Assembly (NCBI RefSeq): GCF_009805705.1 | Contig: NZ_VSMB01000006.1 | Location: 155,338 to 219,337, forward strand | Reading direction: 5' to 3' | Source of the DNA: Ruania rhizosphaerae | GTDB lineage: Bacteria > Actinomycetota > Actinomycetes > Actinomycetales > Beutenbergiaceae | DNA: 64,000 nucleotides | Shown: positions 47,425 to 54,990 of the stretch, one piece after another | Layout: the number at the start of each line of letters is the position of its first letter | Position numbering within the stretch: the stretch's first letter is position 1 | Translations under genes and position numbers: made by a program | Notes under the pieces: generated by a model | Databases searched by the model: none | Told to the model about the DNA's origin: nothing | What the model saw: the letters and a program-made list of their open reading frames with translations, nothing else

Positions 47425-48197
47425 GCACGAGGAGCACGACGGCGCCCCCTCCTTCCTCGTCCGGCTCACCTTTGCTGCGGGTGAGCGGGCTACGCAAGTC
47501 CTTCGGTGATCACGTGGTGCTCGACGATCTCGACCTGGAGGTCGCTGAGCACGGCTGTGTGGTGCTCATCGGGGCCTCCGGCTCGGGAAAATCAACCCTG
47601 TTGCGGGCGATCGACCTGCTGGAGGAGGTCGACGACGGGTCGATCGAGCTGCGCGGTGTGGACCTGGCCGACCCGTGGGTGGACGCCGATGCGGCCCGGG
47701 CGCGGATGGGGATGGTGTTCCAGGCCTACAACCTGTTCGGCCACATGAGCGTGCTGGACAACGTGACCCTCGCGCCGCGCCTGGTGCACGGGCGGGACAA
47801 GCGGGAGGCCGAGGCGGCTGCGGTGGAGATGCTGACCCGCGTGGGCCTGGCGGACAAGATCCGCGCCTACCCGGACCAGCTCTCCGGCGGTCAGCAGCAG
47901 CGCGCGGCGATCGCCCGGGCCCTGGTCAATGACCCGGAGCTGCTGCTCCTGGACGAGGTGACCTCGGCGCTCGACCCCGAACTCGTGGGGGAGGTGCTGG
48001 AGCTGCTCGCCGAACTACGCCGCGAGGGGATGACGATGCTCATCGCCACCCATGAGATGGCGTTCGCCCGGGACGTCGCCGACCAGGTGTGCTTCTTGCA
48101 CGAGGGACGCGTGCACGAATCGGGCACTCCGGCGCAGGTGCTGGGAGGCCCGCAGCGGACCAGGACGCGGGAGTTCCTCGCGCGGCTGCACGCGTGA
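47421..48197 (+). CDS. Amino-acid type ABC transporter ATP-binding protein
   Basis: This single-domain ATPase of 258 residues has Walker A GASGSGKST, Q-loop VFQAYNLF, signature LSGGQQQR, Walker B LLLLDEVTSALD and switch His in ATHEMAF. VTSALDPELVGEVL is typical of the GlnQ/HisP group. The ATG overlaps the permease stop (ATGA). It completes the three-gene importer starting at 45693. Confidence 0.95.
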   Translation: MSTRSTTAPPPSSSGSPLLRVSGLRKSFGDHVVLDDLDLEVAEHGCVVLIGASGSGKSTLLRAIDLLEEVDDGSIELRGVDLADPWVDADAARARMGMVFQAYNLFGHMSVLDNVTLAPRLVHGRDKREAEAAAVEMLTRVGLADKIRAYPDQLSGGQQQRAAIARALVNDPELLLLDEVTSALDPELVGEVLELLAELRREGMTMLIATHEMAFARDVADQVCFLHEGRVHESGTPAQVLGGPQRTRTREFLARLHA

Positions 48198-48238
48198 GCT
48201 GAACGCGTAGGGCGGCTGGTTTTCCACAGTCTTGCGGA

Positions 48239-48253
48239 CATGTGCAGCACATG
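48239..48253. promoter_or_regulatory. 15-bp perfect dyad, probable antitoxin operator
   Basis: CATGTGC-A-GCACATG lies 13 bases before the GTG of the VapB-like gene. Ribbon-helix-helix antitoxins bind short palindromes of this kind at their own promoters. Confidence 0.55.
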
Positions 48254-48266
48254 AAACCCTGATCGG

Positions 48267-48524
48267 GTGAAGATGCTTCAGGTACGCAACCTCCCGGACG
48301 AGCTGCATGCAGCCCTACGGGAGCGTGCCCGAAGCGAAGGGATGACGATGTCGGATTACGTGACGAAGGTGCTGGAGCGAGACTTGTCCAAGCCGTCGCT
48401 CGCGGAATGGATTGCCGAGCAGAGGCGGAACAATGAGCCGCGTCGGGAGATCGATGTGCTCGCTGCGCTGGATGCTGCGCGTACCGAGTACGACCCTGAC
48501 GAGCGCTTCGACCTGCCCCGGTGA
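48267..48524 (+). CDS. Orphan VapB/FitA-like ribbon-helix-helix antitoxin
   Basis: The 85-residue protein starts KMLQVRNLPDELHAALRERA, the beta-strand and helix of a VapB-type RHH DNA-binding domain. A C-terminal tail (residues ~42-85) resembles the part that wraps a PIN toxin. A vapC gene normally follows within a few bases. Here only 13 bases separate the stop from the end of a converging GNAT gene, so there is no toxin. The upstream dyad suggests that DNA binding is retained. Confidence 0.8.
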   Translation: MKMLQVRNLPDELHAALRERARSEGMTMSDYVTKVLERDLSKPSLAEWIAEQRRNNEPRREIDVLAALDAARTEYDPDERFDLPR

Positions 48525-48537
48525 CGACGTCCGTCAA

Positions 48538-49002
48538 TCAGGTCAGCCGCTTCTCGAAGATGAGCGACGGCAAGCCTGCGGACACGGTTGTTCCGATCGG
48601 GACGAAACCTAGCGAAGTGTAGAGCGTGACAGCTGCTCGTTGCTGCTCCGTCGTATCGAGCACGAGCCGACGGAATCCGCATGCCCTCGCTCGGTCTTCG
48701 AGTGCATGGGCGATGGCACGACCTATTCCTCGACCTTGAATCCGTGGCAGTACGCGCATCCGCTTGATCTCGGCTGTCACGCTGTCGATCGGTCGGAATG
48801 CGCCCATCCCGACGACACCGTTTGCGAGCGTCGCCACCAGGAACTCCCCGCCCGCTTCCAGGTAGGTGGCATCGATCTTGAGCAGATCGTCGTCCCACGG
48901 CCCGGGTCCGGCATGGGCACCCGAGGCCAGCAGCGCCTCGTGGTGGAGGCTGAGCACCTCCGGAACGTCCTCGATGACGATCCGGCGGATGACTAGCCTC
49001 AC
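48538..49002 (-). CDS. GNAT family N-acetyltransferase
   Basis: The 154-residue protein has MRVLPRIQGRGIGRAIAHALE, the acetyl-CoA binding motif (QGRGIG), and LYTSLGFVPIG near the end, both typical of GNAT proteins. I place the start at GTG 49002, which overlaps the stop of the aldehyde dehydrogenase-like gene (GTGA) with GAAGGGG upstream. It is thus the last gene of the deoC operon. Substrate unknown. Confidence 0.82.
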   Translation of the reverse strand: MRLVIRRIVIEDVPEVLSLHHEALLASGAHAGPGPWDDDLLKIDATYLEAGGEFLVATLANGVVGMGAFRPIDSVTAEIKRMRVLPRIQGRGIGRAIAHALEDRARACGFRRLVLDTTEQQRAAVTLYTSLGFVPIGTTVSAGLPSLIFEKRLT

Positions 49003-49898
49003 ATCCCCTTCGGGTGCCACACCGTCTTCGTCTCGGTGAACGCGAGGATCGACTCCAGCGACTGCTCGTCCTTCCAGTTCGGTTCGCTCTCACCGGCCGG
49101 CCGTCGCACCCGCTTGAGGTTCTCGGCGGCGTCCGCCTCCAACTCGCCCCAGGTCACGTCGGCGGCCCCGACGACGCCTGCCAGCTCGAGGGCGTTCACG
49201 TCCAGGTGTCGGGCCAGGGGAGAGGCGAGCTCCGCCGTCCCGCCGGTGAGCACGTTGACCACCCCGCCAGGCACGTCGGAGGTGGCGAGGACCTCACTGA
49301 GCGTGATCGCTGGCAGCGGGCGGTCCTCGGAGGCCACGAGCACCACGGTGTTGCCGGTCACCAGGATCGGCGCGAGCACGGACACCAGTCCGAGCAAGGA
49401 GGACTTCTGTGGGGCGATGGCAGCCACCACGCCGGTGGGCTCGGGCACCGAGAGGTTGAAGTACGGGCCGGCCACCGGGTTCGCGTTCCCGGCTACCTGG
49501 GCCACCTTGTCGGTCCAGCCCGCGTACCAGACCCAGCGGTCGATGGCGGCGGAGACGGCATCCTCTGCTCGCCGCGCCGAGAGCCCCTCACCGGCGGCCA
49601 CATCGGCCACGAACTGGGCCCGGCGGCCTTCCAGCAGCTCGGCCACCCGGTACAGCACTTGCCCGCGGTTGTACGCCGTCGCGCCGGCCCATCCGGGTTG
49701 TGCCGCGCGGGCGGCGCGCACCGCGTCCCGGGCATCCTTGCGGGAGGCCTGCGCGGCGTTGGCCGCGAACCGCCCCTTGGCGTCGGTCACCTCGTAGGTG
49801 CGCCCGGACTCCGAGCGGGGGAACTTCCCGCCGATGAACAGCTTGTAGGTCTTGCGCACGTCCACCCGTGCCGCCGTCGTGGTGCTCGTCGGTGTCAT
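48999..49898 (-). CDS. Aldehyde dehydrogenase-like protein lacking the catalytic Cys half
   Basis: The 299-residue protein aligns with the N-terminal NAD-binding part of aldehyde dehydrogenases (TYKLFIGGKFPRSESGRTYEV, AAQPGWAGATAYNRGQVLYRVAELLE, PTGVVAAIAPQKSSLLGLV, GNTVVLVASEDRPL). A full ALDH has ~480 residues. Here neither ELGGK nor the GQ-x-C catalytic motif is present, so it cannot act as a dehydrogenase by the known mechanism. It follows a complete ALDH gene in the deoC operon. Bacterial and animal ALDH16 proteins fuse a catalytic ALDH domain to a Cys-less one, so this could be a two-chain version; a structural subunit is the likely role. Start is ATG 49898. Confidence 0.85.
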   Translation of the reverse strand: MTPTSTTTAARVDVRKTYKLFIGGKFPRSESGRTYEVTDAKGRFAANAAQASRKDARDAVRAARAAQPGWAGATAYNRGQVLYRVAELLEGRRAQFVADVAAGEGLSARRAEDAVSAAIDRWVWYAGWTDKVAQVAGNANPVAGPYFNLSVPEPTGVVAAIAPQKSSLLGLVSVLAPILVTGNTVVLVASEDRPLPAITLSEVLATSDVPGGVVNVLTGGTAELASPLARHLDVNALELAGVVGAADVTWGELEADAAENLKRVRRPAGESEPNWKDEQSLESILAFTETKTVWHPKGM

Positions 49899-49918
49899 CG
49901 CGACTCCCTCTGGTCTGA

Positions 49919-49982
49919 GCGCTGCGGTGCCTCGCTCCGGAGGCCCTCGTTCCTCACGCCGCCTATTCGTGGGCTCCTCGCG
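49919..49982. repeat. Operon-gap repeat, copy 2 (between the two ALDH genes)
   Basis: About 60 bases align with the galT-galK gap at 28697-28760 (shared block TGCCTCGCT.CGG.AGG.CTCGTTCCT). It lies 20 bases upstream of the second ALDH gene. Confidence 0.55.
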
Positions 49983-49983
49983 C

Positions 49984-51429
49984 TCATCCGATCCCTCCCT
50001 TGAGGTAGGGCGCCAAGCCGTGCCGCCCGCCTTCGCGCCCGTACCCGGACTCCTTGTAGCCACCGAACGGGCTGGTCGGGTCGAACCGGTTGAAGGTGTT
50101 CGCCCACACCACACCGGCGCGCAGCTTGTCCGCCATCGCGAGGATGCGCGACCCCTTCTCGGTCCAGATGCCGGCCGAGAGGCCGTAGGGGGTGTTGTTC
50201 GCCTTCGCCACCGCCTCGGCCGGGGTACGGAACGTCAGCACGCTCAGCACCGGCCCGAAGATCTCCTCCCGGGCGATGCGGTGCGCGGCGGAGACGTCGG
50301 TGAACACCGTCGGGGCGAAGAACCAGCCCTTCTCCGGCAGCGGGCAGTCGCTGGTCCATCGGGTGGCGCCCTCGTCCTCCCCGGCCTGCGTCAACTCGCG
50401 GATCCGGTCGAGCTGACGGGCCGAGTTGATGGCGCCCACGTCGGTGTTCTTGTCCAGCGGATCGCCCACGCGCAGCGTGCCGAGGCGGTCCTTGAGGCGG
50501 TCCACCAGCTCGTCCGCGATCGACTCCTGCACCAGCAGCCGGGAGCCGGCGCAGCACACCTGCCCCTGGTTGAAGAAGATGCCGTTCACGATGCCCTCGA
50601 TGGCCTGATCCACCGCGGCGTCCTCGAAGACGATGTTCGCGGCCTTGCCGCCCAGTTCCAGCGTGGCCGGCACTCGTGATCCCGCCAGTTGGCGGGCGAT
50701 CTGCCGCCCGACGGCGGTGCTCCCGGTGAAGGCCACCTTGTCCACTCCCGGGTGGGTCACCAGGGTCTGGCCGGTCGGGCCGGCGCCGGTGACGATATTG
50801 ACCACTCCGGCGGGCAGGTCAGCCTGGCGCACCAGGTCGGCGAAGAGCAGTGCCGTCAGTGGGGTGGTCTCCGCCGGCTTGAGCACCACGGTGTTCCCGG
50901 CGGCGAGCGCTGGTGCGATCTTCCATGCCAGCATCAGCAGCGGGAAGTTCCACGGGATCACCTGCGCGGCCACGCCGCGGGGCTGCGGGTCCGGGCCGAA
51001 GCCGGCGTGCTCGAGCTTGTCGGCCCAGCCGGCGTAGTAGAAGAAGTGCGCCGCCGCCGTCGGCACGTCCACATCGCGTGCCTCGCGGATCGGTTTGCCG
51101 TTGTCGAGGGTCTCCAGCACCGCGAACTCGCGGGCGCGTTCGGCCAGCAGGCGGGCGATGCGGAACAGGTACTTCGCTCGTTCGGAGCCCGGCATCGGGC
51201 CCCAGACCTTCTCTTGGGCCTTGCGGGCCGCGCGGATAGCTCTTTCAATGTCCGCCTCGTCAGCTTCGGCCACCTCGGCGAGGACTTCCTCGGTGGCTGG
51301 GTTGACGGTCTTCATTGCCTGCCCGGAGGCGGCCTCGGTGAACTCGCCGTCGATGAACAGCCCGTAGGAGGAGTCGATGTCGACGACGGCGCGTGACTCC
51401 GGGGCAGGTGCGTACTCGAAGCGGGACAT
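49984..51429 (-). CDS. Aldehyde dehydrogenase (catalytic)
   Basis: The 481-residue enzyme has every key residue: PWNFPLLMLAWKIAPALAAG (oxyanion Asn), PAETTPLTAL, FTGSTAVGRQIA (NAD loop), LELGGK (general-base Glu, about 257), and FNQGQVCCAGSR (nucleophilic Cys, about 291). The C-terminal FGGYKESGYGREGG is standard. It is co-transcribed with deoC, whose reaction yields acetaldehyde, so oxidation of acetaldehyde to acetate is a likely job. That substrate is inferred from context. Confidence 0.93.
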   Translation of the reverse strand: MSRFEYAPAPESRAVVDIDSSYGLFIDGEFTEAASGQAMKTVNPATEEVLAEVAEADEADIERAIRAARKAQEKVWGPMPGSERAKYLFRIARLLAERAREFAVLETLDNGKPIREARDVDVPTAAAHFFYYAGWADKLEHAGFGPDPQPRGVAAQVIPWNFPLLMLAWKIAPALAAGNTVVLKPAETTPLTALLFADLVRQADLPAGVVNIVTGAGPTGQTLVTHPGVDKVAFTGSTAVGRQIARQLAGSRVPATLELGGKAANIVFEDAAVDQAIEGIVNGIFFNQGQVCCAGSRLLVQESIADELVDRLKDRLGTLRVGDPLDKNTDVGAINSARQLDRIRELTQAGEDEGATRWTSDCPLPEKGWFFAPTVFTDVSAAHRIAREEIFGPVLSVLTFRTPAEAVAKANNTPYGLSAGIWTEKGSRILAMADKLRAGVVWANTFNRFDPTSPFGGYKESGYGREGGRHGLAPYLKGGIG

Positions 51430-51443
51430 AGCAGCCTTCAGTC

Positions 51444-52496
51444 TCAGTCGATCGTGACGTAGTCGGGGCCGGAGTAGGCGCCGGTGGCGAGCTTCTGACG
51501 CTGCAGCAGCACATCGTTGAGCAGCGAGGAGGCGCCGAACCGGAAGAACTCCGGGTCCAGCCAGGCTTCCCCGGCCACCTCGTTCACAGCCACCAGGTAC
51601 TTGATCGCGTCCTTGGAGGTGCGGATCCCGCCGGCGGGTTTGACGCCCACTTGCACGCCGGTGGCGGCGAGGAAGTCGCGCACGGCTTCCAGCATGAGTA
51701 CGGTCACCGGCAGGGTGGCGGCGGGGGAGACCTTCCCGGTGGAGGTCTTGATGAAGTCGGCCCCGGCGAGCATCGACAGCCAGGAGGCGCGGCGGACGTT
51801 GTCGTAGGTGGCGAGTTCGCCGGTCTCCAGGATCACCTTCAGGTGCGCGGGTTCTCCGGCTCGCTGCTGGCAGATCTCACGGACGGCGATGATGTCGTCG
51901 TAGACCTTGCGGTAGTCACCGGAGAGGAATGCGCCGCGGTCGATCACCATGTCGATCTCCTCGGCGCCGGCCTCCACGGCGTCGGTGGTGTCGGCGAGTC
52001 GGGCGGTTCGACCCGCGCGACCGGCGGGGAACGCCGTCGCCACGGCGGCCACGTTGATCGGTGCCGATCCCAGGGCCTGCTTCGCCACGGTCACCATGTC
52101 CCCGTAGACGCAGACGGCGGCCGGTCGCGGGCAGCTCGGGTCGCCCGGTTCGGGGTTGAGTGCCTTCGCGACGAGTGAGCGCACCCGGCCGGGGGTGTCG
52201 GCACCCTCGAGGGTGGTCAGATCGGTCATGGCGATCACCGTGTCGAGCGCCCACGCCTTCGACGTGGTCTTGATCGAGCGGGTGCCGAGCACGGTCGCAC
52301 GCCCGTCCAGGCCCACCTGATCCACGCCGGACAGACCGTGCAGGAAGGTGCGCAGGGCGCGGTTGCTCAAGTCTGCCGAGCCGACGACGGCGGTCGCGTC
52401 CGCAGCGACCTGATCGGCCGTGCGCGTGGCCGGGTGGGTGCCGCCGCTGGTCGAGCGCGCCGGGGTGGTCGAGCGCGCGGGGGACGTCGCAGTCAT
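51444..52496 (-). CDS. deoC: Deoxyribose-phosphate aldolase
   Basis: It splits 2-deoxyribose-5-phosphate into glyceraldehyde-3-phosphate and acetaldehyde. FIKTSTGK (about residue 247) holds the Schiff-base Lys. AVCVYGDM, INVAAVATAFPAG, EIDMVIDRGAFLSGDY and KVILETGEL are typical, and VGVKPAGGIRTSKDA carries the second active-site Lys. At 350 residues it is longer than usual owing to a Thr/Ser/Ala-rich N-terminal extension (about 30 residues) and further helices. TAGACT (52509-52504, minus strand) lies seven bases before ATG 52496. It heads a four-gene operon with two ALDH-type genes and a GNAT gene. Confidence 0.95.
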   Translation of the reverse strand: MTATSPARSTTPARSTSGGTHPATRTADQVAADATAVVGSADLSNRALRTFLHGLSGVDQVGLDGRATVLGTRSIKTTSKAWALDTVIAMTDLTTLEGADTPGRVRSLVAKALNPEPGDPSCPRPAAVCVYGDMVTVAKQALGSAPINVAAVATAFPAGRAGRTARLADTTDAVEAGAEEIDMVIDRGAFLSGDYRKVYDDIIAVREICQQRAGEPAHLKVILETGELATYDNVRRASWLSMLAGADFIKTSTGKVSPAATLPVTVLMLEAVRDFLAATGVQVGVKPAGGIRTSKDAIKYLVAVNEVAGEAWLDPEFFRFGASSLLNDVLLQRQKLATGAYSGPDYVTID

Positions 52497-52593
52497 GCGC
52501 CCGAGTCTACGTCCTGTGCGACGCGGTGCCCGGGGTAGCGGGCGTGGGGTAGGAGCGAACGCGGTGCGCGTGCTGCCGGCTGGCCGGCGACTG

Positions 52594-52646
52594 CCACTGT
52601 GCGGTTCTCCGCGGTCATGGGATGACTGCACAGAACCGCATAGTGG
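52594..52646. repeat. Long palindrome between deoC and the CYTH gene
   Basis: Arms 52594-52608 and 52632-52646 (core TGCGGTTCT / AGAACCGCA) are complementary over 15 bases with one mismatch. Inside the loop GTCAT-GGG-ATGAC makes a second stem. The rest of the 229-base gap (52497-52725) shows no gene. Confidence 0.65.
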
Positions 52647-52725
52647 ATGTCCCGGCGTAGGTCCGCGTGCACATGTGGGTAGCGAGGCGGAATCGGGCCA
52701 CTCGGTGGTCGCGAGGCTCGCTCGG

Positions 52726-53364
52726 TCAACGCCCGGAGGTGTTCGACCCGAACGCCTGCAGGTAGCGCGGTCCACGAGTGGAGAGCTCGGACTTGAACTG
52801 GCGCGCCCAGGCCGAGTACGGGCGGGCGGCGAGCTGCTCGTTGGCGAACCGGTCGTCGTCGGAGATCTCGGTGGTGCAGAACGCCGGGATCGTCAGATCG
52901 GTGACGGGGCTCTCGCGCTCGCATTCGGCGATCACCAGCGGGGCGTTCGTGCCGAGGAACTGGTCCAGCACCCAGCCGTCCTCTCCGAGCCAGACGGCGT
53001 GCCGGAGCTTGATCACCTTCGCCCCGCCGCGACGCACCATCTCCTCGGCCACGATCGGGTCCAGCTCGCGCTCGGCCTCGTAGCGGGTGCCACCCGCAGC
53101 CGGGCCCTTCGCGGTGAGGGTGCACAGCTCCCACTGCCCGGTGAGCTCGTTGAGGACCGTGGCGGCGTCGGTGGCCGTGTCGGCGCGGGCGAGTAGCGCA
53201 GGGGCGGGTGCCTGCAACCGCACCCGCAGCGCGTACCCCTCGGAGGCGAGGAAGTAGGACTGCACGATCACGTCCGGCGTCGGCTCGTCCCACAGGTCTG
53301 TGGGCAGCGTGCGCACGAAGAACTTGCGCTCGAACTCGAAGTCGCCGTATCCGGCCTCACTCAT
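52726..53364 (-). CDS. CYTH domain protein (triphosphate-binding tunnel fold)
   Basis: The 212-residue protein begins FEFERKFFVR, the E-x-E-x-K motif that defines CYTH enzymes, followed by YALRVRLQ, LTAKGP (the usual Lys on a tunnel strand), YEAERELD, VIKLRHAVWL, WVLDQF, VIAECERE and EISDDDRFANEQLA. Substrates in the family are inorganic triphosphate, thiamine triphosphate or ATP. The start is ATG 53364, seven bases after a -10-like TAGCGT on the minus strand, so it may be leaderless. The exact reaction is unknown. Confidence 0.88.
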   Translation of the reverse strand: MSEAGYGDFEFERKFFVRTLPTDLWDEPTPDVIVQSYFLASEGYALRVRLQAPAPALLARADTATDAATVLNELTGQWELCTLTAKGPAAGGTRYEAERELDPIVAEEMVRRGGAKVIKLRHAVWLGEDGWVLDQFLGTNAPLVIAECERESPVTDLTIPAFCTTEISDDDRFANEQLAARPYSAWARQFKSELSTRGPRYLQAFGSNTSGR

Positions 53365-53424
53365 GGGGCACACGCTACCGCCTGCCCCGGAATCGCCTCA
53401 GATCCCGCGCCGGAGGATGCTCGG

Positions 53425-53628
53425 ATGGATCGAGATGCACTCTGGATGTTCGTTGGCGTCGATGAGAGGGTGGAGAGCGTGCGCACGAAGGTCACCAACG
53501 CCGGCGTGGGCGAGACCCGGACTGTCGTCGCGTTGCCGGACTTTCACTATGAGGGTGGGCTCCAGCCGCATGTCGATCTCTATGACAAGGACCTGATGGC
53601 CGACCTCGAATCTTGGCCCACGGCCTGA
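53425..53628 (+). CDS. Small hypothetical protein
   Basis: The 67-residue frame has G/C-rich codon third positions through its second half (VALPDFHYEGGLQPHVDLYDKDLM), so it is probably translated. The true start may be GTG 53479, which gives about 49 residues. It is acidic and has no signal peptide or membrane segment. I recognise no family. Confidence 0.5.
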   Translation: MDRDALWMFVGVDERVESVRTKVTNAGVGETRTVVALPDFHYEGGLQPHVDLYDKDLMADLESWPTA

Positions 53629-53644
53629 GCAAACGGTCGGCGCG

Positions 53645-54313
53645 TCAGGTGCGCGTCTCGTGCCGTACTGGCTTGAGCCGCTGCGGTGCATCGGTGGCCG
53701 GGCTCCATTCGCAGGTGAAGGTGCCGCGGTAGCCGAACAGGAACCCGAACACCGAGTTCACCACCCGCAGGTCGATGTGGAACTGTTCCTCATCGTCGTC
53801 GTACCACTCCCGCAGGCGCGCTCGTCCGCTGAACAGCATCGGGAAACTGAACCCGACCGGGCCGGCGTAGAAGCGTTGGGCATCTGTGGTGATGACCAGT
53901 CTGCCGCGATCGTCGGCGTGCATCTGCAGATCGACGGCGAGATGCTGGTGCGTGCCGAGGTAGTCCACGATGTCACCGCCGGCGAGGGTCATGGTGGCAT
54001 CGAATCGTCGCGGCCGGCCGCCGATCGTGTACTCACGCACCATGGTCACGGTCTCCCGGCCGAAGGGGTCGCGGTAGGGATAGTTCTCGATCGTGAACGG
54101 CACGTCCCGGCCCACGTCCGGCACCAGGATGTTGCGCAACCGGCCGATCTGCAGGAACGGGACCGTCCACCACGGTCCGCGGCGGATCTCCCACATCACC
54201 CCGCGCCCCGTGCAGGCCTCGCCGGAGTTCAGCCCCACACCGAACCGGCGCTGCAGCATCGGGTGCAGGCGCTCGAACTCCGGGCCCATCGCGCGGGCGA
54301 AGATCGACGTCAT
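53645..54313 (-). CDS. DUF4166 domain protein
   Basis: The 222-residue protein shows the DUF4166 pattern: an N-terminal LHPMLQRRFG helix and a long beta-rich part with RGPWWTVPFLQIG, ENYPYRDPFGRETVTMVREY and GYRGTFTCEW. ATG 54313 overlaps the stop of a truncated SRPBCC gene. DUF4166 and SRPBCC-type genes often travel together. Function unknown; lipid or polyketide-like ligand binding is possible. Confidence 0.78.
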   Translation of the reverse strand: MTSIFARAMGPEFERLHPMLQRRFGVGLNSGEACTGRGVMWEIRRGPWWTVPFLQIGRLRNILVPDVGRDVPFTIENYPYRDPFGRETVTMVREYTIGGRPRRFDATMTLAGGDIVDYLGTHQHLAVDLQMHADDRGRLVITTDAQRFYAGPVGFSFPMLFSGRARLREWYDDDEEQFHIDLRVVNSVFGFLFGYRGTFTCEWSPATDAPQRLKPVRHETRT

Positions 54314-54492
54314 CGGTGGTGTCCCTTCGGGTCGGCCAGCGAGGCGAGCGTGGCAGGTGCATCCGCCAGGTTGTCGGCCCGACGACGTCCCCCGGCCCAC
54401 CGGGCGTGCAGGGCTGGGTCCTGGCTCAACTGCCAGACCCGCTCGGGGGGTGCCGCGATACTGATCTCCACATAGATCCCCCGGTGCCCCAT
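54310..54492 (-). pseudogene. Truncated SRPBCC family gene
   Basis: RGIYVEISIAAPPERVWQLSQDPALHARW is the start of an SRPBCC (START-like) domain, which normally spans ~140 residues. After ~35 residues the match ends, a basic unrelated tail of about 25 residues follows, and the frame stops inside the DUF4166 start codon (ATGA). A deletion that kept the 5' end and the coupling to DUF4166 explains this best. It may still be translated to drive translation of the next gene. An ATG 57 bases further upstream is also in frame. Confidence 0.6.
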
Positions 54493-54552
54493 ACCTGCCG
54501 AGCGTACGCCCGGGCGAGCCGTGATCGCCCGGGCGTGCTCCGCCGTCATGGT

Positions 54553-54927
54553 CTATACCCACTGCACCAGCTGGAAGATCACCCCGTTCGGGTCGCGCAT
54601 CTGGAAGTAGCGCTCGCCCCAGGATTCGGTCTCGATCGGGGTGGCGATCTCGACCCCCTCGCCTCGTAGCCGGGCGTACTCGGCGTCGATGTCATCCACC
54701 ACGAAGACCACCAGCAGGCCATCGGCGTGGCCGGCAGTCGAGGGCGGCTGGAAGGTGGACAGGCCCGTGCGCAGGTAGATGAGGTTGAACCCCGCCTCGG
54801 GGTGGGTCAGGGAGGCGAACCCGTCGGCTGACATCTCCTCGGCGAACCCCAGGTGGCGTGTAGCCCACATGGCCGAGGCGGTGACGTCGTCGACATTCAG
54901 GCTCAGGGCGGTGGCGGTGATGGGCAT
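54553..54927 (-). CDS. VOC superfamily (glyoxalase-like) protein
   Basis: The 124-residue protein is a single glyoxalase/bleomycin-resistance fold: LSLNVDDVTASAMWATRHLGFAEEM in the first half and ESWGERYFQMRDPNGVIFQLVQWV in the second. ATG 54927 is chosen because it directly follows the TetR-type operator. It is divergent from a TetR gene and is its likely target. Metal ligands in VOC proteins are His/Glu; a C-terminal Gln occupies one such place, so activity is uncertain. Confidence 0.85.
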   Translation of the reverse strand: MPITATALSLNVDDVTASAMWATRHLGFAEEMSADGFASLTHPEAGFNLIYLRTGLSTFQPPSTAGHADGLLVVFVVDDIDAEYARLRGEGVEIATPIETESWGERYFQMRDPNGVIFQLVQWV

Positions 54928-54939
54928 ATGTGACTCCAA

Positions 54940-54960
54940 TCTCTGTACGATGTACGGAGA
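54940..54960. promoter_or_regulatory. TetR-type operator between VOC and TetR genes
   Basis: TCTCTGTAC-GAT-GTACGGAGA is a 21-bp dyad with one mismatch in nine pairs. It lies 12 bases before the VOC start and 30 before the TetR start, so one bound repressor could control both. Confidence 0.65.
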
Positions 54961-54990
54961 TAAGAAAGCTGGGAGGGGAGGATCTATTCC

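Noticed and set aside
48198..48537. A hidden vapC toxin next to the VapB-like gene
   Set aside because: All frames on both sides were considered; the space after the antitoxin is 13 bases and the upstream gap is 69 bases, too small for a PIN protein.
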